Shown here: positions 12,717-25,358 of the stretch, piece after piece | Layout: the number at the start of each line of letters is the position of its first letter | Position numbering within the stretch: the first letter of the stretch is position 1 | Source of the DNA: Chrysoporthe austroafricana | Lineage: Eukaryota > Ascomycota > Sordariomycetes > Diaporthales > Cryphonectriaceae | Reading direction: 5' to 3' | Assembly: GCA_001051155.2 (NCBI GenBank) | Contig: JYIP02000007.1 | Coordinates: 4,528,249-4,592,248, forward strand | DNA: 64,000 bases | Program-made: the position numbers and the translations under genes | The notes under the pieces: generated by a model | Databases searched by the model: none | What the model was told of the DNA's origin: nothing | Seen by the model: the letters and a program-made list of their open reading frames with translations, nothing else

Positions 12717-15700
12717 CTCCAGGGGGTTCGCTCCGCCGTCGCAGCGAGCGAGCGAGCCCATCAGCGACCGGAATGCCGTTCACGGCCCAGCGCGGCCGCT
12801 CGCCCTGCCGTCAGATCTTCCCGACCTCGTCAATCTCACCTCCCGTCTCCCGTCTATCCGCTTTCTCGGGCCCAGACTGTTGGGTCGAAAGTTTCGCCGA
12901 GGCCTGCCCGCTCTCCCTTCCGTTCACGTGCGCCCGCCGGCGGCGGGACGAAGAGGCAGAGAGGGTGGCAAAACACGGGCAGGCCTAGCCGAGACATGCA
13001 TGCGTCTGTCTGGCCCCCGGAGGGCGATCGCGCACAAGGAGTGCTCGCACGGGGCGTCGTGTCTCGCCCATCGCAGGCTTCCTCCCGGCAGATGAGGTGT
13101 CACACCCTATTCTCCTTCCCCCTGTGCACTGTGGTGGTAGTAGTCGTTTCACGGCGGGCGGCTCAGGAAACAGCGCGCCCGCGCTCACGTATGTCCCGTC
13201 CTCGACTTGCCCGTTGGGGACGCTCAGGCTCGCCAGGGCCGGCCAGGCTCACGTTACTGGTCCTTGGCGCCTTGGGTGGTACGGCATGTGCGTCGGTCAG
13301 CTGTGACCGCAGCCCCGCGAGGTGTGACTGATGGGCGGCATACCACAGGGCGGTGCGAGCCTCCCCGGGGCTGGCTGCTTACGCCCTTATGTCCCGCACC
13401 TTACGGTCGCAGTGATCGAGCAACGGCCGGCGCGATTCGTCGGCACCAGCACCTCCTCACACAGCCCGTCCGTCGGGCGCATGGGGGGAGGGGCAGGCAC
13501 CCTTTCGTGCCTGTCGGCGACGCTGTGGGGAAACCTCGTCGGCGATTTTCGACATGGGTCAGACGAACACGACGGCTTCAACCGACTGCGCCGTCCTGTT
13601 CCCCACCCCAGCTGAATGGTTGGCCTGTCCCACGCACGAACCGACCTTCTGCCGGCGTTCTACTTAATTACCAGAGCAGCAGCTCCCCCAAGGTTCCTGG
13701 ATTAGCCTCGGGAACATCTCACAGATTGGGCTCGCGTGGAGCTGTGACAGTGAGATCCCCACCCACACTGGGGCTCTGGCGCCCTCTCGTCCCTGTCCTT
13801 ACGGACACGGCCAACGTGGCTGCGGGAGTCCTCCTCTGCCATGCCCTCCATGCCATCCATCCATCCCTGGGGCAGCGACCCGGGGCTGATCTGAAGCCAG
13901 ACTGTCAGGATCCTTCGATATCGATATCCACCAGGCGTGTCTGAGACCCCGTCCCTCGGGCCATATGGCGTTTCCATCCCTGCCTACCATGCCGGGCGCT
14001 GACTCGGGGGGGGCACTACCTGCATCTGATGAGAGACTGGTGTGGCTTCGGCGCTGACGCTTGATTTGGTGATGGGCTTATCTATAATGCCGTGACATAT
14101 CAAACGACGGCCTGCCCAGGACGAGTGCGCCTCTCGAGGCCACCTAGGCGCAGCTGACGGGCTGTGCCTCTGACGTCTCGATTCCGCTAGACCCCGCCGG
14201 TGGCTCCCTTCCCTGCGTCGTACAGCAGGCCTGGTGCTTGATCTAGTCTCCCGTCGCGGCATATAGCCCTGCCGTCCCGCTGCATGAATCGCAGGGCCCG
14301 TCGAAGGTCCTGCTCGTACGGGGTACATGCCTCTACAAAAGTACGAGGGTGAGGCCGCCACACAGCCGGGGGGGAGGATGTCGAAGCTGGAGGTAGCTAG
14401 CCCGTGACCGTACGACGGACGTGTGCCGCCGCTCCCTTGCCTTCTAGATCGTGCAGGATCAGCCAACACGCGCCGTCCCCATGCTGCTTCAGCCCCTCCG
14501 GGGAAGGGGGGGGGTTCACTATGGGTCGGGATCTGGTGTAGAGCGCGAGCGCCAGCCGACAACAGCGCGACCTGTTTGCTGTGCCACAGAGAGGGCATAC
14601 CTTCACACCTGCACGGCAAACCGGCGGTGAGGGCCCGGTACGTGGTGAGCCTGGAGGGAGGAGACAGGATTCACCTGCCTGACAGGCACACCGTCCGCGG
14701 GACCGGCTCGCTTCCCTCGCCAGCAGCGCCAAGATCCCGTGTCGAGCCCCGGCGGCCATCGGGTAGGTGACACAGCCGACGGCTGCCATCAAGACAAGAG
14801 GAAGGAGTAGGAGGAGGTGGCAGAGACAGAGGATGCAGAGACAGAATGCGCATCCTGTGGCCGCTGACGTCCCGTGTGCCACATGTGCGCATCCGCTGTC
14901 TCGCGGGCTCACATCCCATTCGGCCGTGGGCGTGCCGCCATCGCCAGCCCAGGCGCCCGGACCAAAAAGCCATCGCCGCGCTTGGTATTCAGCCGGACGG
15001 GCTGCACTGTATGTAGTTGGACGCCCTGTGTGTGTGCTGACCGCGCCGCGGCCCAAAAGTATTGGCAGCCCGCATCCTATCGATGTTACACAACGGCCTA
15101 TATCGATTTGCTCACCGCGCATATATAAGGCGGCCACCGCAATATTTGTGACGCCAAAATGTGATATCTGACCGGGACGGGACCAGAGACTGGTCGCACT
15201 GCGCGCAGGCGTCATCCACTCCTGGCCATCTTCCCGCCGAAGGAGGGTGCGTTCTCGATCGGTCGATTCCTGATCCCTTGCAGCTGTTACGTCGCCGTCG
15301 CCATCATCGGCGAAGAGAGGGGCGCCGCACAGGGCGACATCTATTCGTCATCGCCGATTACATGAACGACACACGCACAGTCCTCTTGTGTGTAGGTGTG
15401 TGTGTAGGTGTGTGTCTCCAGAGGCGGGGCATCGCCAGACCACGCCCACCGGCGCGCCAGTCCTCACCTCTGGGGACGCGAGGGCCGCCTAGCTTCGAAT
15501 CCTTCCAGCCCTGAGCTGGGAGGGTGTGGCTTGTCCCTCACCACCGCAGCAGTACCTCGTAGCTCATTAGGCACGTATAAATCCCTCGCGATATCGACAA
15601 GGCTCCACCTTTTCGGGAGCAGCCCGCAGCCGGCGTGGACCGTTTTGTCTGGCACCCGGCGCCCTGTCCTGCTGCAGATCCACCCGCTCATTGGGCGAAT

Positions 15701-17343
15701 CGTGGCGTTTCATGACAATAAGAAAGAAAAAAAAAAAAATAAATAATCCCCATCTCGCTTGTCGCCCGCCCGACCTGGGGACCCTTACCTCCCTCCTCCC
15801 AGGCTGCAGCAACTTAAGGCCAGGGCGACAGGCGAGGGAAGGATCCGGGATCGAGCAGGGTGTCGAGACCGGGACCGAGACGAAGGAGCTGGCCTCGTGA
15901 TGGGCAATCCCAAAGGAGCCGCGTGCATGCCGCGGCATGCACATTTGTTCCGTGCATGGTGTCTGGGGAGAAGAGGGGTGCGAGAGGCAGCGCGGGAGGG
16001 TCGGGATGTTTCCAAGGAGAAGAGCACCAGCGCGAGACAGAGATGAAGGGAGGGAGCGAGAGCCAGAAGGTCCCCAAAGCCTCGCCTGTCGGTACGGACG
16101 AGCCCTGTAGGTACTGTCTGTAGCTCTCCCGCCGGGCACGCAGCCAGGCAGCGTGCCAGAGGTCCACGGCCGGGCGACGCGCATCGGTCCGCGATCACAA
16201 GGAGGCAAACCCACACTGGGGACCCGAGCGGCTAGGTACGTTCCCCAGTATGGTACCTAGGGCCCTGGGCCAGCTCGTGGCAAAGGGTGCGGCGGGAGGA
16301 TCGTCGAGACGAGGGGAGAAGAGGGCCTCCCCAGGGATCCTCCCCTTCTTCCTTCCCTTGTCCCCTGCAAGGGCTCGTCTCGTCTGGTCGCGGAGACCCT
16401 TTTTCTCCCAGGCTTCTCTCGCTTGTCGTCGTCCCCTTGAGCCCTGGACCCATCCCGACACTGTGCATGCGCGCTGCCCCTTCACTGGCTGCCCCCCTCG
16501 TGTGCCCGTCCGTCTCCCTCACTCGCCCCGCCCCAGGTCCTGATGTCACCGCCCTTCCTGCGACTGCACGCAGCTCCAGCACAGCACACGCCGTCCTGGC
16601 CGGCGTGTACCAGGTAAGGCCCCCCCCCCCCTCTGGTGCCCACAACTGCACGACGCCCTTGGCTTGGGGGCGGGAGCAGCGCCGCCACGCCAATCAAGCC
16701 CGCGACGGGCGGCCGCCAGCAGCGTCGAGCGCTCTCGAATCCGGTATCATTTCTCAGATTCGAATCGGGGGATTGGACCGTGCCGCCCACCGCGCACCCA
16801 AATGTAAGTAAGCTGGTGCATTGATGTCTCTGCCCTCCTTCGAGGAGCTGCCTGCATGTGTGCGCATGCAGCTCACACATCGGCCCTGCTCCCCTGGGCC
16901 CAGCTGGCTGGGCCCGTGCAGTCCAAGTGGGCGTGCGCCTTCGGGACTGACCAGGTCGGGAACATTGTGATGATAGTCTGGGAGGGTGCGCCGCCGCAGG
17001 GCTCTGGCGACCGCACGGCCTCGGGGGAGCGCGCTTCACGATGAGAGATTCCTGTCCACTCGGGTACTTCTCACGAGTGGATGGAGTCGCCAGATCTGTG
17101 TATGTGTGGGACTCTCATCGAAAAGTTTCCGAGCGAGATTGGCTGAGCGCCCGGAAAGTCTCCGGCCGCGCTGCTTATAATGGCCCCAACTGTGTGTGTG
17201 TCTGGATGTGAGGAGCTGTTTCTGCGCAGCACGACCTCATCGTAGTCTTGCAATCTCGTGTTGACGGGCAGGAAATCGGGTATTGACTGAAGACTGCGGA
17301 CAGCTCGGACAGCAGTGACGCCTGCTAATATCACTGTGCAAGA

Positions 17344-18483
17344 ATGGAGGACAAGACTGATCTGAACCGCGCCTTTTTCGAGTAAGTCACTGTTGTGTCT
17401 TGGCAACTCTGCTGGACGAGACGAGAATGCCCATCTGGTCTGGGCGTAATTATCGAAGCTGACGTGCGAGTCTTCAGCGACGAGGCTGCCAACTACGACG
17501 CGAAGCATGAGAAAACCATCGCAGAGATCGCGAGGCGCATCGAGGCTCGGCGAGGCTTCATCGGCGCCGAGTGGGTCGAGGACGACGGCTCCGATGACGA
17601 GAAGGACGAGGCAGATGCGAGGCCTGCGCGCGCAGTGAGGGTTCTTGACTATGCTTGCGGCACGGGCAGCATGTCCAGAGTCGGTCTCTCCAAATCCTCC
17701 CTCCCCCTCTCCCCCTCCCTACCTCTTGGGAGCAGACCAACGACTACCTCAGTGGACACGCCGACGACTGACATGAGTTGCTGTGGCCAGGCCCTCGCGC
17801 CATATACTACGCAGTGTGTAGGCATTGATCTCTCGCAGAAGATGGTCGAGGCTTACAATAAGCGAGCTAGCAATCAGGTACGTTTGGGAACCTCGCTCGC
17901 CCTTCGCCATGTGGCATGTCCACATTCCCACCCTCTCCCACATTCCAGCCACGTCTCCCCCGTGTACGTCAACCGCAGCTTCCAGCACGCTGACGTCTGT
18001 TCTACTTGCAAGGGGCTGGCCGAGGACGAGATGTTTGCGTATCACGGCAACCTCTGCATCCCCGGCGACGAGGACCCGGCGGCGTTCAGGGAGCCCAAGT
18101 TCTTCAACTTCGACATGGCCATTGTGGGGCTCGGCTTCCACCACTTCGACGACCCCGGGCTTGCGGCGAAGCGCCTCGTCGCCCGCCTGAAGCCCGGCGG
18201 CGTCTTGGTGATCGTCGACTTCCTCCCGCACGAGCCGCACGGGAGCCACGGGCACGGGCATGGTCACCACCACGGGCACGGACACGAGGACGGTGGGAGC
18301 TCTACGACGGAGAAGGCCGTACAGACGGTGACGCACCACGGGTTCAAGGAGGAGCACGTCAGGGAGATCTTCGTCAGCGCAGGGGCGGGAGGGGGTTTTG
18401 CCATTGATAAGATGGGAGAGGTGTCTGTGGGCTTGAGTCTCGGCAAGAGGGACCTGTTCATGGCGCGGGGGACAAAGTTATGA
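17344..18483 (+). CDS. Class I SAM-dependent methyltransferase
   Basis: Predicted cytosolic methyltransferase of 265 aa; the substrate is unknown. Four exons fit in frame: 17344-17381, 17478-17679, 17791-17877 and 18013-18483. The first junction joins NRAFF to DDEAANYDAKHE, which is typical of this fungal family. Motif I is VLDYACGTG (residues 68-76), which binds SAM. The acidic end of strand 2 is CVGIDLSQKMVEAY, and the later strands are FDMAIVGLGFHHFDD and LKPGGVLVIVDF. Between the last two core strands sits a loop of alternating His and Gly ahead of the C-terminal part. Introns 2 and 3 are multiples of three without stops, so an unspliced reading frame also stays open; the splice sites and the motif spacing favour removal. 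The intron 2 donor, GTCGGT, is weak, so that boundary is the least certain. Confidence 0.8.
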
Positions 18484-20429
18484 TGATATAATCTATCGCA
18501 GTAATGTCATCTCGCGGGCTTCTCAGCGTCCCGTGGCCCATCCATCCACGTCTGTCGAGGCGCAAGTGAGAGAAGCCTACATCAGCAATGAATCTTTAAA
18601 AGGTCTTGCTACCGCGGCCTAAACATCTATCCGACTTCTTCTAAATTACGTTCATAGCTGCGAGTGCCCACCAGGTACTGTATGTACAATGTACATCCTC
18701 ACCCCTCGGGTGTGGACGACGGCGTCGCCACCACGCAGACACGTCGCCGCTATCGCCGCGGCGCAGCCAGCCGTCCGCCAATGAGCCGAGAGAGCGGGCG
18801 AGCCCACTGCGTTAGCCAGGTGCCGATCCAAACTTCCCGCGCGATGGTTCGGTCCGATAGTCGATCTGCCCGCCGGACCGGGCCAGCGCTGTGCTGTGGG
18901 GGCACGGTCTGCAGCACACGGTGGGTGACGGCAGCGACGAGGCTGCCGGCGACGGGGACTGCTTCTAGAAAGGGGGAAGCGATCGCTGGGCGGGTATCGT
19001 GGTGGCCCTCGCGCAGCGGATCGTCCGCACGTCACAGGTTCGCCACCGTCGCGCCATGAATCGCCGGCCCGGAAGCACCTAAGTCCTGCTAGCGGGCCCC
19101 CGCGCGAGTAGATGCGTGCCCCTGGGCCGGGGTGTGCTGAGAGGTCTCTCGAGGGGGGCTCTCGAAGTCGGCGCGTGGTGAAGGTCGGGCTAAGGTGATT
19201 GTGGTGTGGGAGTGGACGTGTAGCATGGATGGTCTAGGTCTGAGTCGTCCAGAGATTGGGCCATCGACATTGCCTTCCACAGTCCGAGGCGCGAAGGCTA
19301 TGTATCAGAAAGTGAGGAAAGTAGGCAATAGATTTATCTAAACTTGAGGCGAGCCTATGGCCTGAGGGACAGGCTTCCGTGAACAGCGAGCATCTTGGCG
19401 AAGGCCAGAGGATGTGCAATACGCCTCTCTCGCGCACGAGTCAACAGTGATATGTCTGGCGTTTATCAGTCACTCTGCCTTTGCGAAGTGTACTTAACCT
19501 CAATACGAAGTGTTTTCAATGTTCAAGACACTACAATCGATGGCTCTTTGGAAGATGAGGACTGCGTCTGGTGCCGTGCCCTCTCGTCAGCTGGGTGATG
19601 AGGTAACCCTGCTTTAGCTCTATTCTTTTCGGTGAGTCGTGTTCCTAGAATGAAACAGTCACGAGGAGCGAGAGGGCTGTTGCTCTTCATTATCCTCAAA
19701 CCTTACCGCTCAAGAAAACCAACCTGAATTTGCCATTGTCCAAGAGATGAGCAGTGCATTACGAAGTGCCATCGAGAAGCATGCAATCATGAGAGTTTAC
19801 GGTGCTAGATCGCGTGAATATACAGCCACTTGTACCGTATAACACAACATCAAAGGCTGTTTCACGGGACGTAGCCCTACTAGAAGTAATGCTAAGCAGC
19901 AGATCGAACCTTATCACTCTAGGCTCCGTCATGGTGGCTGACCTGGCCATTCGCAGCCATCCTGGAACTCGTCATCCTGAGCGGCCGATGCTGGCACCAA
20001 TGTCCTTGGCAGCTGTCTCCTGCCCTTGCGACGGCGCTGTAGAGTGAGCCCACCGGCTAGACGTAGGTAATATTGTTGGCACGTTTCGAGCCCATACAAT
20101 CCTCATGCGCTATGGCATCCGGGTGCTGGCTACTCGGAAGCTGAGATCCGCCAATATACGGAAGAAAACCTGTTTAGAAACCTGCGAAACCAAGCCTCCA
20201 TTCTCCTCTGAGGGGAAGAAGAAGATCTGGCGATGTCCTGGACGGTTCGCGGTGTGAAGGAAGAAGGCGTGGGATGAGGCGAGAGAAGATGTCACGAGCG
20301 TCGACCGAAGGCTGGAATGAGAACGTGTGCGCGCAGCGTGAGCCTGCGAAGTCCCGTCCAGAACCAGAATAGCTCTCTCTCCTCTCTGACCCGGGGGGCG
20401 GGGGGACTTAGCGGTACCCGACGACAACG

Positions 20430-20760
20430 GAGTGTGCAAAGTTGTCAACACTACAACCAACACTATCGCCATCGCCATCGCCATCGCCATCAACAACGCC
20501 ATCAGCATCTATTTCAGACACTCATCGTCCCGTTTATAGACGAAGACTCGTCAATTTTCAAGTAGTTAGATACACGTTTACTATATATTTTCAGATATTG
20601 GCGAGCAGCTGCTTCAATAACCCCGTTGCTCGTCACGAATACATCTGTCGCCTCCGGGACCGTCCTCCGCCCTGTTAATTATCTATCTGCTCATCTGCCC
20701 GGCTGGCAACTGAGCGAGTGGGTTCGGACTATTTTATAGTGTTCTGGGGGATAGGAGTTC
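20430..20760. repeat. Degenerate dispersed repeat, copy 1
   Basis: This stretch aligns by eye with 53730-54115. Matching blocks are tgtcaac..acaaccaa..atcgccatc, gcttcaata..gctcgtcacg, gctcatctgcccgg and gactattttat, all in the same order. Many differences are C/T or G/A transitions, consistent with repeat-induced point mutation or simple decay. No coding capacity remains, so the element class is unknown. Confidence 0.5.
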
Positions 20761-22089
20761 GATTCCGGCTCTGCGACACGCCCTAGGTTTTGGTCAGAGA
20801 GAGACCTATATGGAAGTCATGGCTGCCGCTCTCCGTCGTAACAGTCCGAGAGAAATCATATCTATCTTCTTCTTTCGTTGCAGACACCTTTTATCCCCGT
20901 TGCGTTGACCTGCGTCGCCGGGACTGCAAGACCAGATAGACGCCTGTCGTGCCTAGAAGTAGACCGTTTTGTGAATCTTTCTTCAACACCTCGTCGTTGC
21001 ACTCGTCATTATCAATGTGACCGGCGCGCAGAGTGGGACAACAAGATGTTCCGCAGTCTCCTTGCCTTGCTAGACCACCCTCCTATTTTATTATTATTAT
21101 TATTACTATTCTGGCGGGGAGACGTCTGGATTGGTACTTTTCAGTTTAATAATATTTTCAATAATTACTTTTGGAAGACATTAAATTGTCAGGTATTATT
21201 ATGACTTGAGATCGTTGGAAGAACAGACCATTCGGAACGGATGGCGCTCGGGAACGTGATTCCTTTACCACAGGACTCTTTAATATCAAGAAGCGGTAGA
21301 GTTCCTCCGCTTCAGGCAATATGACTTTCAGGGATAAGACTATGCAGATCACGATGTAGAAAGGTGATCTAGGGAGAGGAGCGCCAGAATTACCCGTAAG
21401 CGAGACGACCTGGAAAGATCCCCGAGTTGACCTGAGGTTAGATGCGTAGCTCGAAGCCCAACAGCGATACAGGAACTTCGAAATCCCTCCATCTATGGCG
21501 CCTAGCAGAGTCAGAAATCAGCGTGTGGCCCTTGGGTATATTTATTACGCGTTATTGGGCTTAGGTGGCTCCTTTCAACTAACCGGCCACGCAATAGACA
21601 AGATATTAGAGTAGAGACGTTTTCTTGATTGTCGGGTCTATTATGTATTGATCTATCCTTGACTTGTAGGCTTTTTTATGTGAAGACCGTCCAAGGGAGA
21701 AGGAAAACCATCGAGAATGAACGCAGTTGCAGATATGCTGATGCTGTCCTGCTGACCCTGTCCCGATGCTGTCTGAAAGCTCAAATTTTACGCTTATTGA
21801 AAAGCCGTAGGAAGGACGAAGAAAGATATTCATTTCCTCGTATTTCTCGCCGCAAGAACCGGTCGGCATTTCAAAGGATGGTGTGCCTGAAGACATTCGC
21901 AACTTGCCAGTGCATGCTGGCTTGACTTATGTGGGCGAAAGGTGTATGGTATAGGGCGGGTAGAGAATCGGATCGGTGGCTGGCTGGCTGGAATTCCAAA
22001 TACCACGATTCCATCATAGCACGGCGAAATAATGAGGTAAAGGATGAATGAAGGGAACAGCAGAAAGAGTTGTTTTATAGGGAACGAAC

Positions 22090-22108
22090 GAGTGTGTATT
22101 GAAGCTTG
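22090..22108. repeat. 19-bp match to 53072-53090, possible LTR fragment
   Basis: The sequence gagtgtgtattgaagcttg occurs exactly here and at 53072-53090. In the second copy it follows a TGTTGGAA start typical of retrotransposon LTRs. The flanks here show no clear LTR boundary. Confidence 0.35.
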
Positions 22109-22438
22109 ACGAACTGAACTATCTGAAAGGGAGGAAAGCCGCCCTTATATATTAGAGGGCCCTCTGAACCCCTAGGGGTCTGGAAAGACCGTTTATCTTT
22201 CCTTTCGCCCGTTTGACTTTCATTTCGACCGATAAAGTTCGTTGGGCATCAATTTATCCTTCCAGAGGCTAGGGTGGTTTCCTAAATAGGAAACGACGAT
22301 GCTAATCTGGAGGTCAGCAGGCCTGGGTGCCTGGGAGCCTTGTCAATATTCAACAGAAAGGAGGAGGGACCATAATTACCTGCATAAATACCGCACAGCA
22401 TTGCGTCGCACCAGGCCAAGCAAGGCCCAACCTCCAAC

Positions 22439-22660
22439 CTAAGCATCGCCACGGCGCTCCCTCCGCTCCCTCCGCTCCTGGAACACTTGGCCGACCATGG
22501 TCAGCAGGCCGACAGTGAGAGAGCCGATGACCATCTTGGCGAGGGAGTCCGGGTTGCGGACGCAGCGGTGATAGCCGCACGCCACTATCGTGATGCACGC
22601 GAGCGGACCATCCATGGCCAGCCGGTCGTTCGTGTTGAAAATGGTCGAGAGAGCGCGCAC
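22439..22660 (-). CDS. Small coding-like island, possible 73-aa protein or gene fragment
   Basis: On the minus strand this frame has the strong GC-ending codon bias of the real genes nearby, although the surrounding DNA is AT-rich. It starts MRALSTIFNTNDRLAMDG, has two moderately hydrophobic segments (LACITIVACGY and MVIGSLTVGLLTMVG) and ends in an Arg/Glu-rich tail. The frame stays open upstream through VELETGRGREG to a possible acceptor (GGACAG) near 22704. A good intron, GTAAGT...CCTTCAG, lies at about 22877-22742. This may therefore be the last exon of a larger or broken gene. I do not recognise the family. A degenerate gene fragment is as likely as a functional small membrane protein. 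Confidence 0.3.
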   Translation of the reverse strand: MRALSTIFNTNDRLAMDGPLACITIVACGYHRCVRNPDSLAKMVIGSLTVGLLTMVGQVFQERRERRERRGDA

Positions 22661-24664
22661 GCCCTCCCTGCCGCGGCCGGTCTCGAGCTCGACGGTCTGT
22701 CCCCGACATGACCAGCCTCGCGAGTGCTCTCCTCGATCCCTGAAGGAGAGAAGAGAGAGTCGTCAGAAAAGTAGAGAAAAGAAGGGGGAGGGGAGGTGGG
22801 TAGACGGAAGATCTTGCTTGCCGAAATCGGCATCGCGAAGAACGAGGGAGGAGAGGAGCGATATTAATCAATTACTTACCTCTAGTTGGCTGGTTGGAAT
22901 CAGCGACAGATCAAGATGTACCACTCGTTATGAGGTCTGTAGAGGGTTGGCTGTTGGGTTTGTTAAAATTAGCCTTCTCCCAGTACACACATATATATGT
23001 ATAGCCCACGATGAAAGAAAGGAGGCGAAAAATGTGTTAAATAAATAAATAAGCCGAGAGTTAACAGTGAGCACTGCTAGGGGCGAGGATGTTAGTTATA
23101 AGTGAAAGGGATGGGCGTTGTTGTTAGTAGTGCCGTCCTGGTTGTTGTCCTAGTTGTTATAGTCAATCCAGCCTCTTGTGGTAGTTATTTATTACTAAAT
23201 AGCTTCGGGTTATCTATCTGAGCGAATTATGTATTGTATATTAGCTCTTGGTTACCCCGGTGATTGTATTTTTATTTTATTTACTCGACAGCTTCTGACT
23301 CTCACGCGAATATATTGTACACTCGAGAGCTCCCAGCTGGCAGGCGAAGTTATCATATGAGACAGACTATAGACTTGATATTACCGCTAAGAGGCGTCCA
23401 ACAAACACATTATTTTCTTCTTGGGTGTCGCTCTCCAATAGACCTAGAATGAAGAAGTCTTTTGTATATGCATGAGAGCGGATATAGCCCCATCGCCTCG
23501 GCCAGAGAAGCTCAGATAGACCAAGACCAGCGATGTCTATCTGACAGGCGCCGAGACGCCAGACGCCAAGAGCATACTCTGCACTGGTATTGCCTAAAAC
23601 AGTAGTTATGTAGGCGCCATCTTCGTGCCAGACCTTCGGGTCCAGGTGATCTTGGGATGCCAAGGGCGGGCGCTGGGGCGCTAGACGTCCATCCGCACAT
23701 AGCAGATAACAGATAACACTCCGCCGCCCTTCACATTGTCTCTCACCCTCGTCACCTAAGGTGCACGGCTCATCACCAGGTCGCATGCTCGAGAGGCCTC
23801 GTACCGAGGCGCTGGGCGGCGTGGGCGGCACGTGGGCGGGCAGGACGGGTCGGCACGCCGGGGTTGGGGTTCCAGGACCTTCCACCCGGAACATGTACCC
23901 CTGGACGGGTGACGACATGCCCTGGCAGACCTGGGAGTTCTGCACCCATCGCAGAACTGTAGAAACATGACGACGGCTGGCCAACGGGCATCGAATCGTT
24001 CTGCACGCTGTACTGGGTATGTCCACAATCTGACATGCTGTCACGCAGGCAGGGTGGCACGGGCTTGGCTCGTGTTGGCCAGGACCCGACAGCCCGTATT
24101 CCAGAGACAGGTGCACCCGTCCAGTGCCGACTAGGCTTCTGATTTGCTGTGTTGCCGTGTTACTGCGTGGGTTTAGCAGGTCGGTGAGGCTGCTAGCGGC
24201 CACCCAGCAGCGCCGTCTGGGGGGCGTGCGGGCTCTGTGGGCCCCTGTGGGCCCCAGGAACGTGGGGACCTGCAGGGCCACGGCCCAAAAATAGTTCAGG
24301 GGCAACGAGCTAAAAGTAGGTAAAGCTGAGCGCTGGCAGTCGATAAATATCTGGAGGAGGGGAGGATCAACAAGGGCCAGCGCTACTACATTACGAGAAC
24401 CTGTCCTCGACACGCTCGCTCCACCCCAGCAAAGCAAGCTGCCAACCCCGTCTACCCGCCTCGACGTCACTCGTTCAGCCGCAGGCCACCGCCGTCCCGA
24501 GTCTCTTTGTTGTCGTGGCCGTTTTCGCCCAGAGCGCCGCGCCGCAGCCCTCCTCCCCCCGCCCACACCGCCGCGCACCCTCGACGACGACAACGACAAC
24601 GACAAGTCCTCCCGCTCCTCTCCCCTTCTCCCTCCCACCTCCTCCTCCGCCCAGAGCCGCAGAG

Positions 24665-25358
24665 ATGAACGGTACAGCGCAGCCCGCCGCCGCAGGAGAG
24701 ACCCCGGCCAGGATGAACAACGGCGTCGCGCCGGGCGCGGGCCTCTTCGGCGACGAGCTGCTCTCTCCGGCCGTCATCGCTGCCCTGCCCGCCGGTTACA
24801 AGATCCGCGCCCTGCGCCAGGCCGACTACCACGCCGGCTTCCTCGACTGCCTGCGCGTCCTGACCACCGTCGGCGACATCAGCGAGGAGCAGTTCGCCGA
24901 GCGCTTCGCCTGGATCGGCAGGCAGGACGGGAGCTACTACGTGCTGGTCATCGAGGACGACAGCGGGCGGGTCGTCGGGACGGGCGCGCTGATCGCTGAG
25001 AGGAAATTGTAAGAGCAAAGAGCCACACTCAAATACCCTTCCCCCCTCCCTCCCTACCTCACGGCTGGCGGACACGCCGCGGCCCCTCTGGCGGTGCCTC
25101 GTGCTGACAACGGTTTCCCCCCGCTCTTATAGTATCCACAACCTCGGCCTCGTCGGCCACATCGAGGACATCGCGGTCGCCAAGGACCAGCAGGGCAAGA
25201 AGCTGGGGCTCCGGCTCATCCAGGCCCTCGACTTCATTGCCGAGAAGGTCGGCTGCTACAAGACCATCCTGGACTGCAGTGAGGCCAACGAGGGCTTCTA
25301 CATCAAGTGCGGCTTCAAGAGGGCCGGCCTGGAGATGGCCCACTACTACCAAAAATAA
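24665..25358 (+). CDS. GNA1: Glucosamine 6-phosphate N-acetyltransferase
   Basis: Transfers acetyl from acetyl-CoA to glucosamine 6-phosphate, giving GlcNAc-6-P in the hexosamine pathway that supplies UDP-GlcNAc for chitin, GPI anchors and N-glycans. It is cytosolic. Exon 1 is 24665-25008, intron 25009-25132 (GTAAGA...TTATAG), exon 2 25133-25358, giving 189 aa. The GNAT fold shows LRQADYHAGFLDCLRVLTTVGDIS near the N-terminus, SYYVLVIED and GTGALIAER strands, the FIHNLGLVGHIEDIAV strand, and the acetyl-CoA loop QQGKKLG. It closes with DCSEANEGFYIKCGFKRAG, a GNA1 hallmark. An upstream in-frame ATG at 24515 would add 50 residues of Ser/Thr/Pro. I take that as 5' leader because it is encoded by CT-rich sequence and has no counterpart in the family. 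Confidence 0.95.

Larger units (their letters stand above)
748..17343. other. GC-rich region without a convincing gene (about 16.6 kb)
   Basis: No reading frame here shows a recognisable domain together with plausible introns. The many open frames of 60-300 codons overlap in several frames on both strands, as expected in GC-rich noncoding DNA with few stop codons. Visible content is low complexity: purine/pyrimidine tracts, an 8-bp tandem repeat at 3060-3123, alternating purine-pyrimidine tracts near 12531-12716, an A-run near 10322 and a T-run near 11041. The part next to position 747 must hold the promoter and 5' leader of the zinc-cluster gene. The rest may be a very long regulatory region, noncoding RNA genes or decayed sequence. 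The sequence does not decide between these. Confidence 0.6.
18484..24664. other. AT-richer intergenic region with repeat remnants
   Basis: Between about 18600 and 24400 base composition shifts toward A and T, long open frames disappear, and fragments of dispersed repeats appear (20430-20760, 22090-22108). A triplet repeat (TTA)n lies near 21088 and an ATCGCC run near 20466. One GC-rich coding-like island lies at 22439-22742. From about 24480 to 24664 the sequence is the CT-rich leader of the next gene. No tRNA or rRNA was recognised. Confidence 0.55.

Noticed and set aside
17680..18012. Unspliced reading through both in-frame introns of the methyltransferase
   Set aside because: Retained sequence would insert low-complexity segments right after motif I and before the next helix, breaking the methyltransferase fold; a CTGAC branch site supports splicing of the second.
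20720..20790. tRNA gene suggested by gttcgattcc
   Set aside because: The T-arm stem does not pair properly and I could not build acceptor, D and anticodon arms; the segment belongs to a dispersed repeat.
23367..24638. 423-codon minus-strand open frame upstream of GNA1
   Set aside because: It overlaps the GNA1 leader, begins in simple-sequence Gly/Arg/Ser, and contains no recognisable domain or gene-like codon bias throughout.
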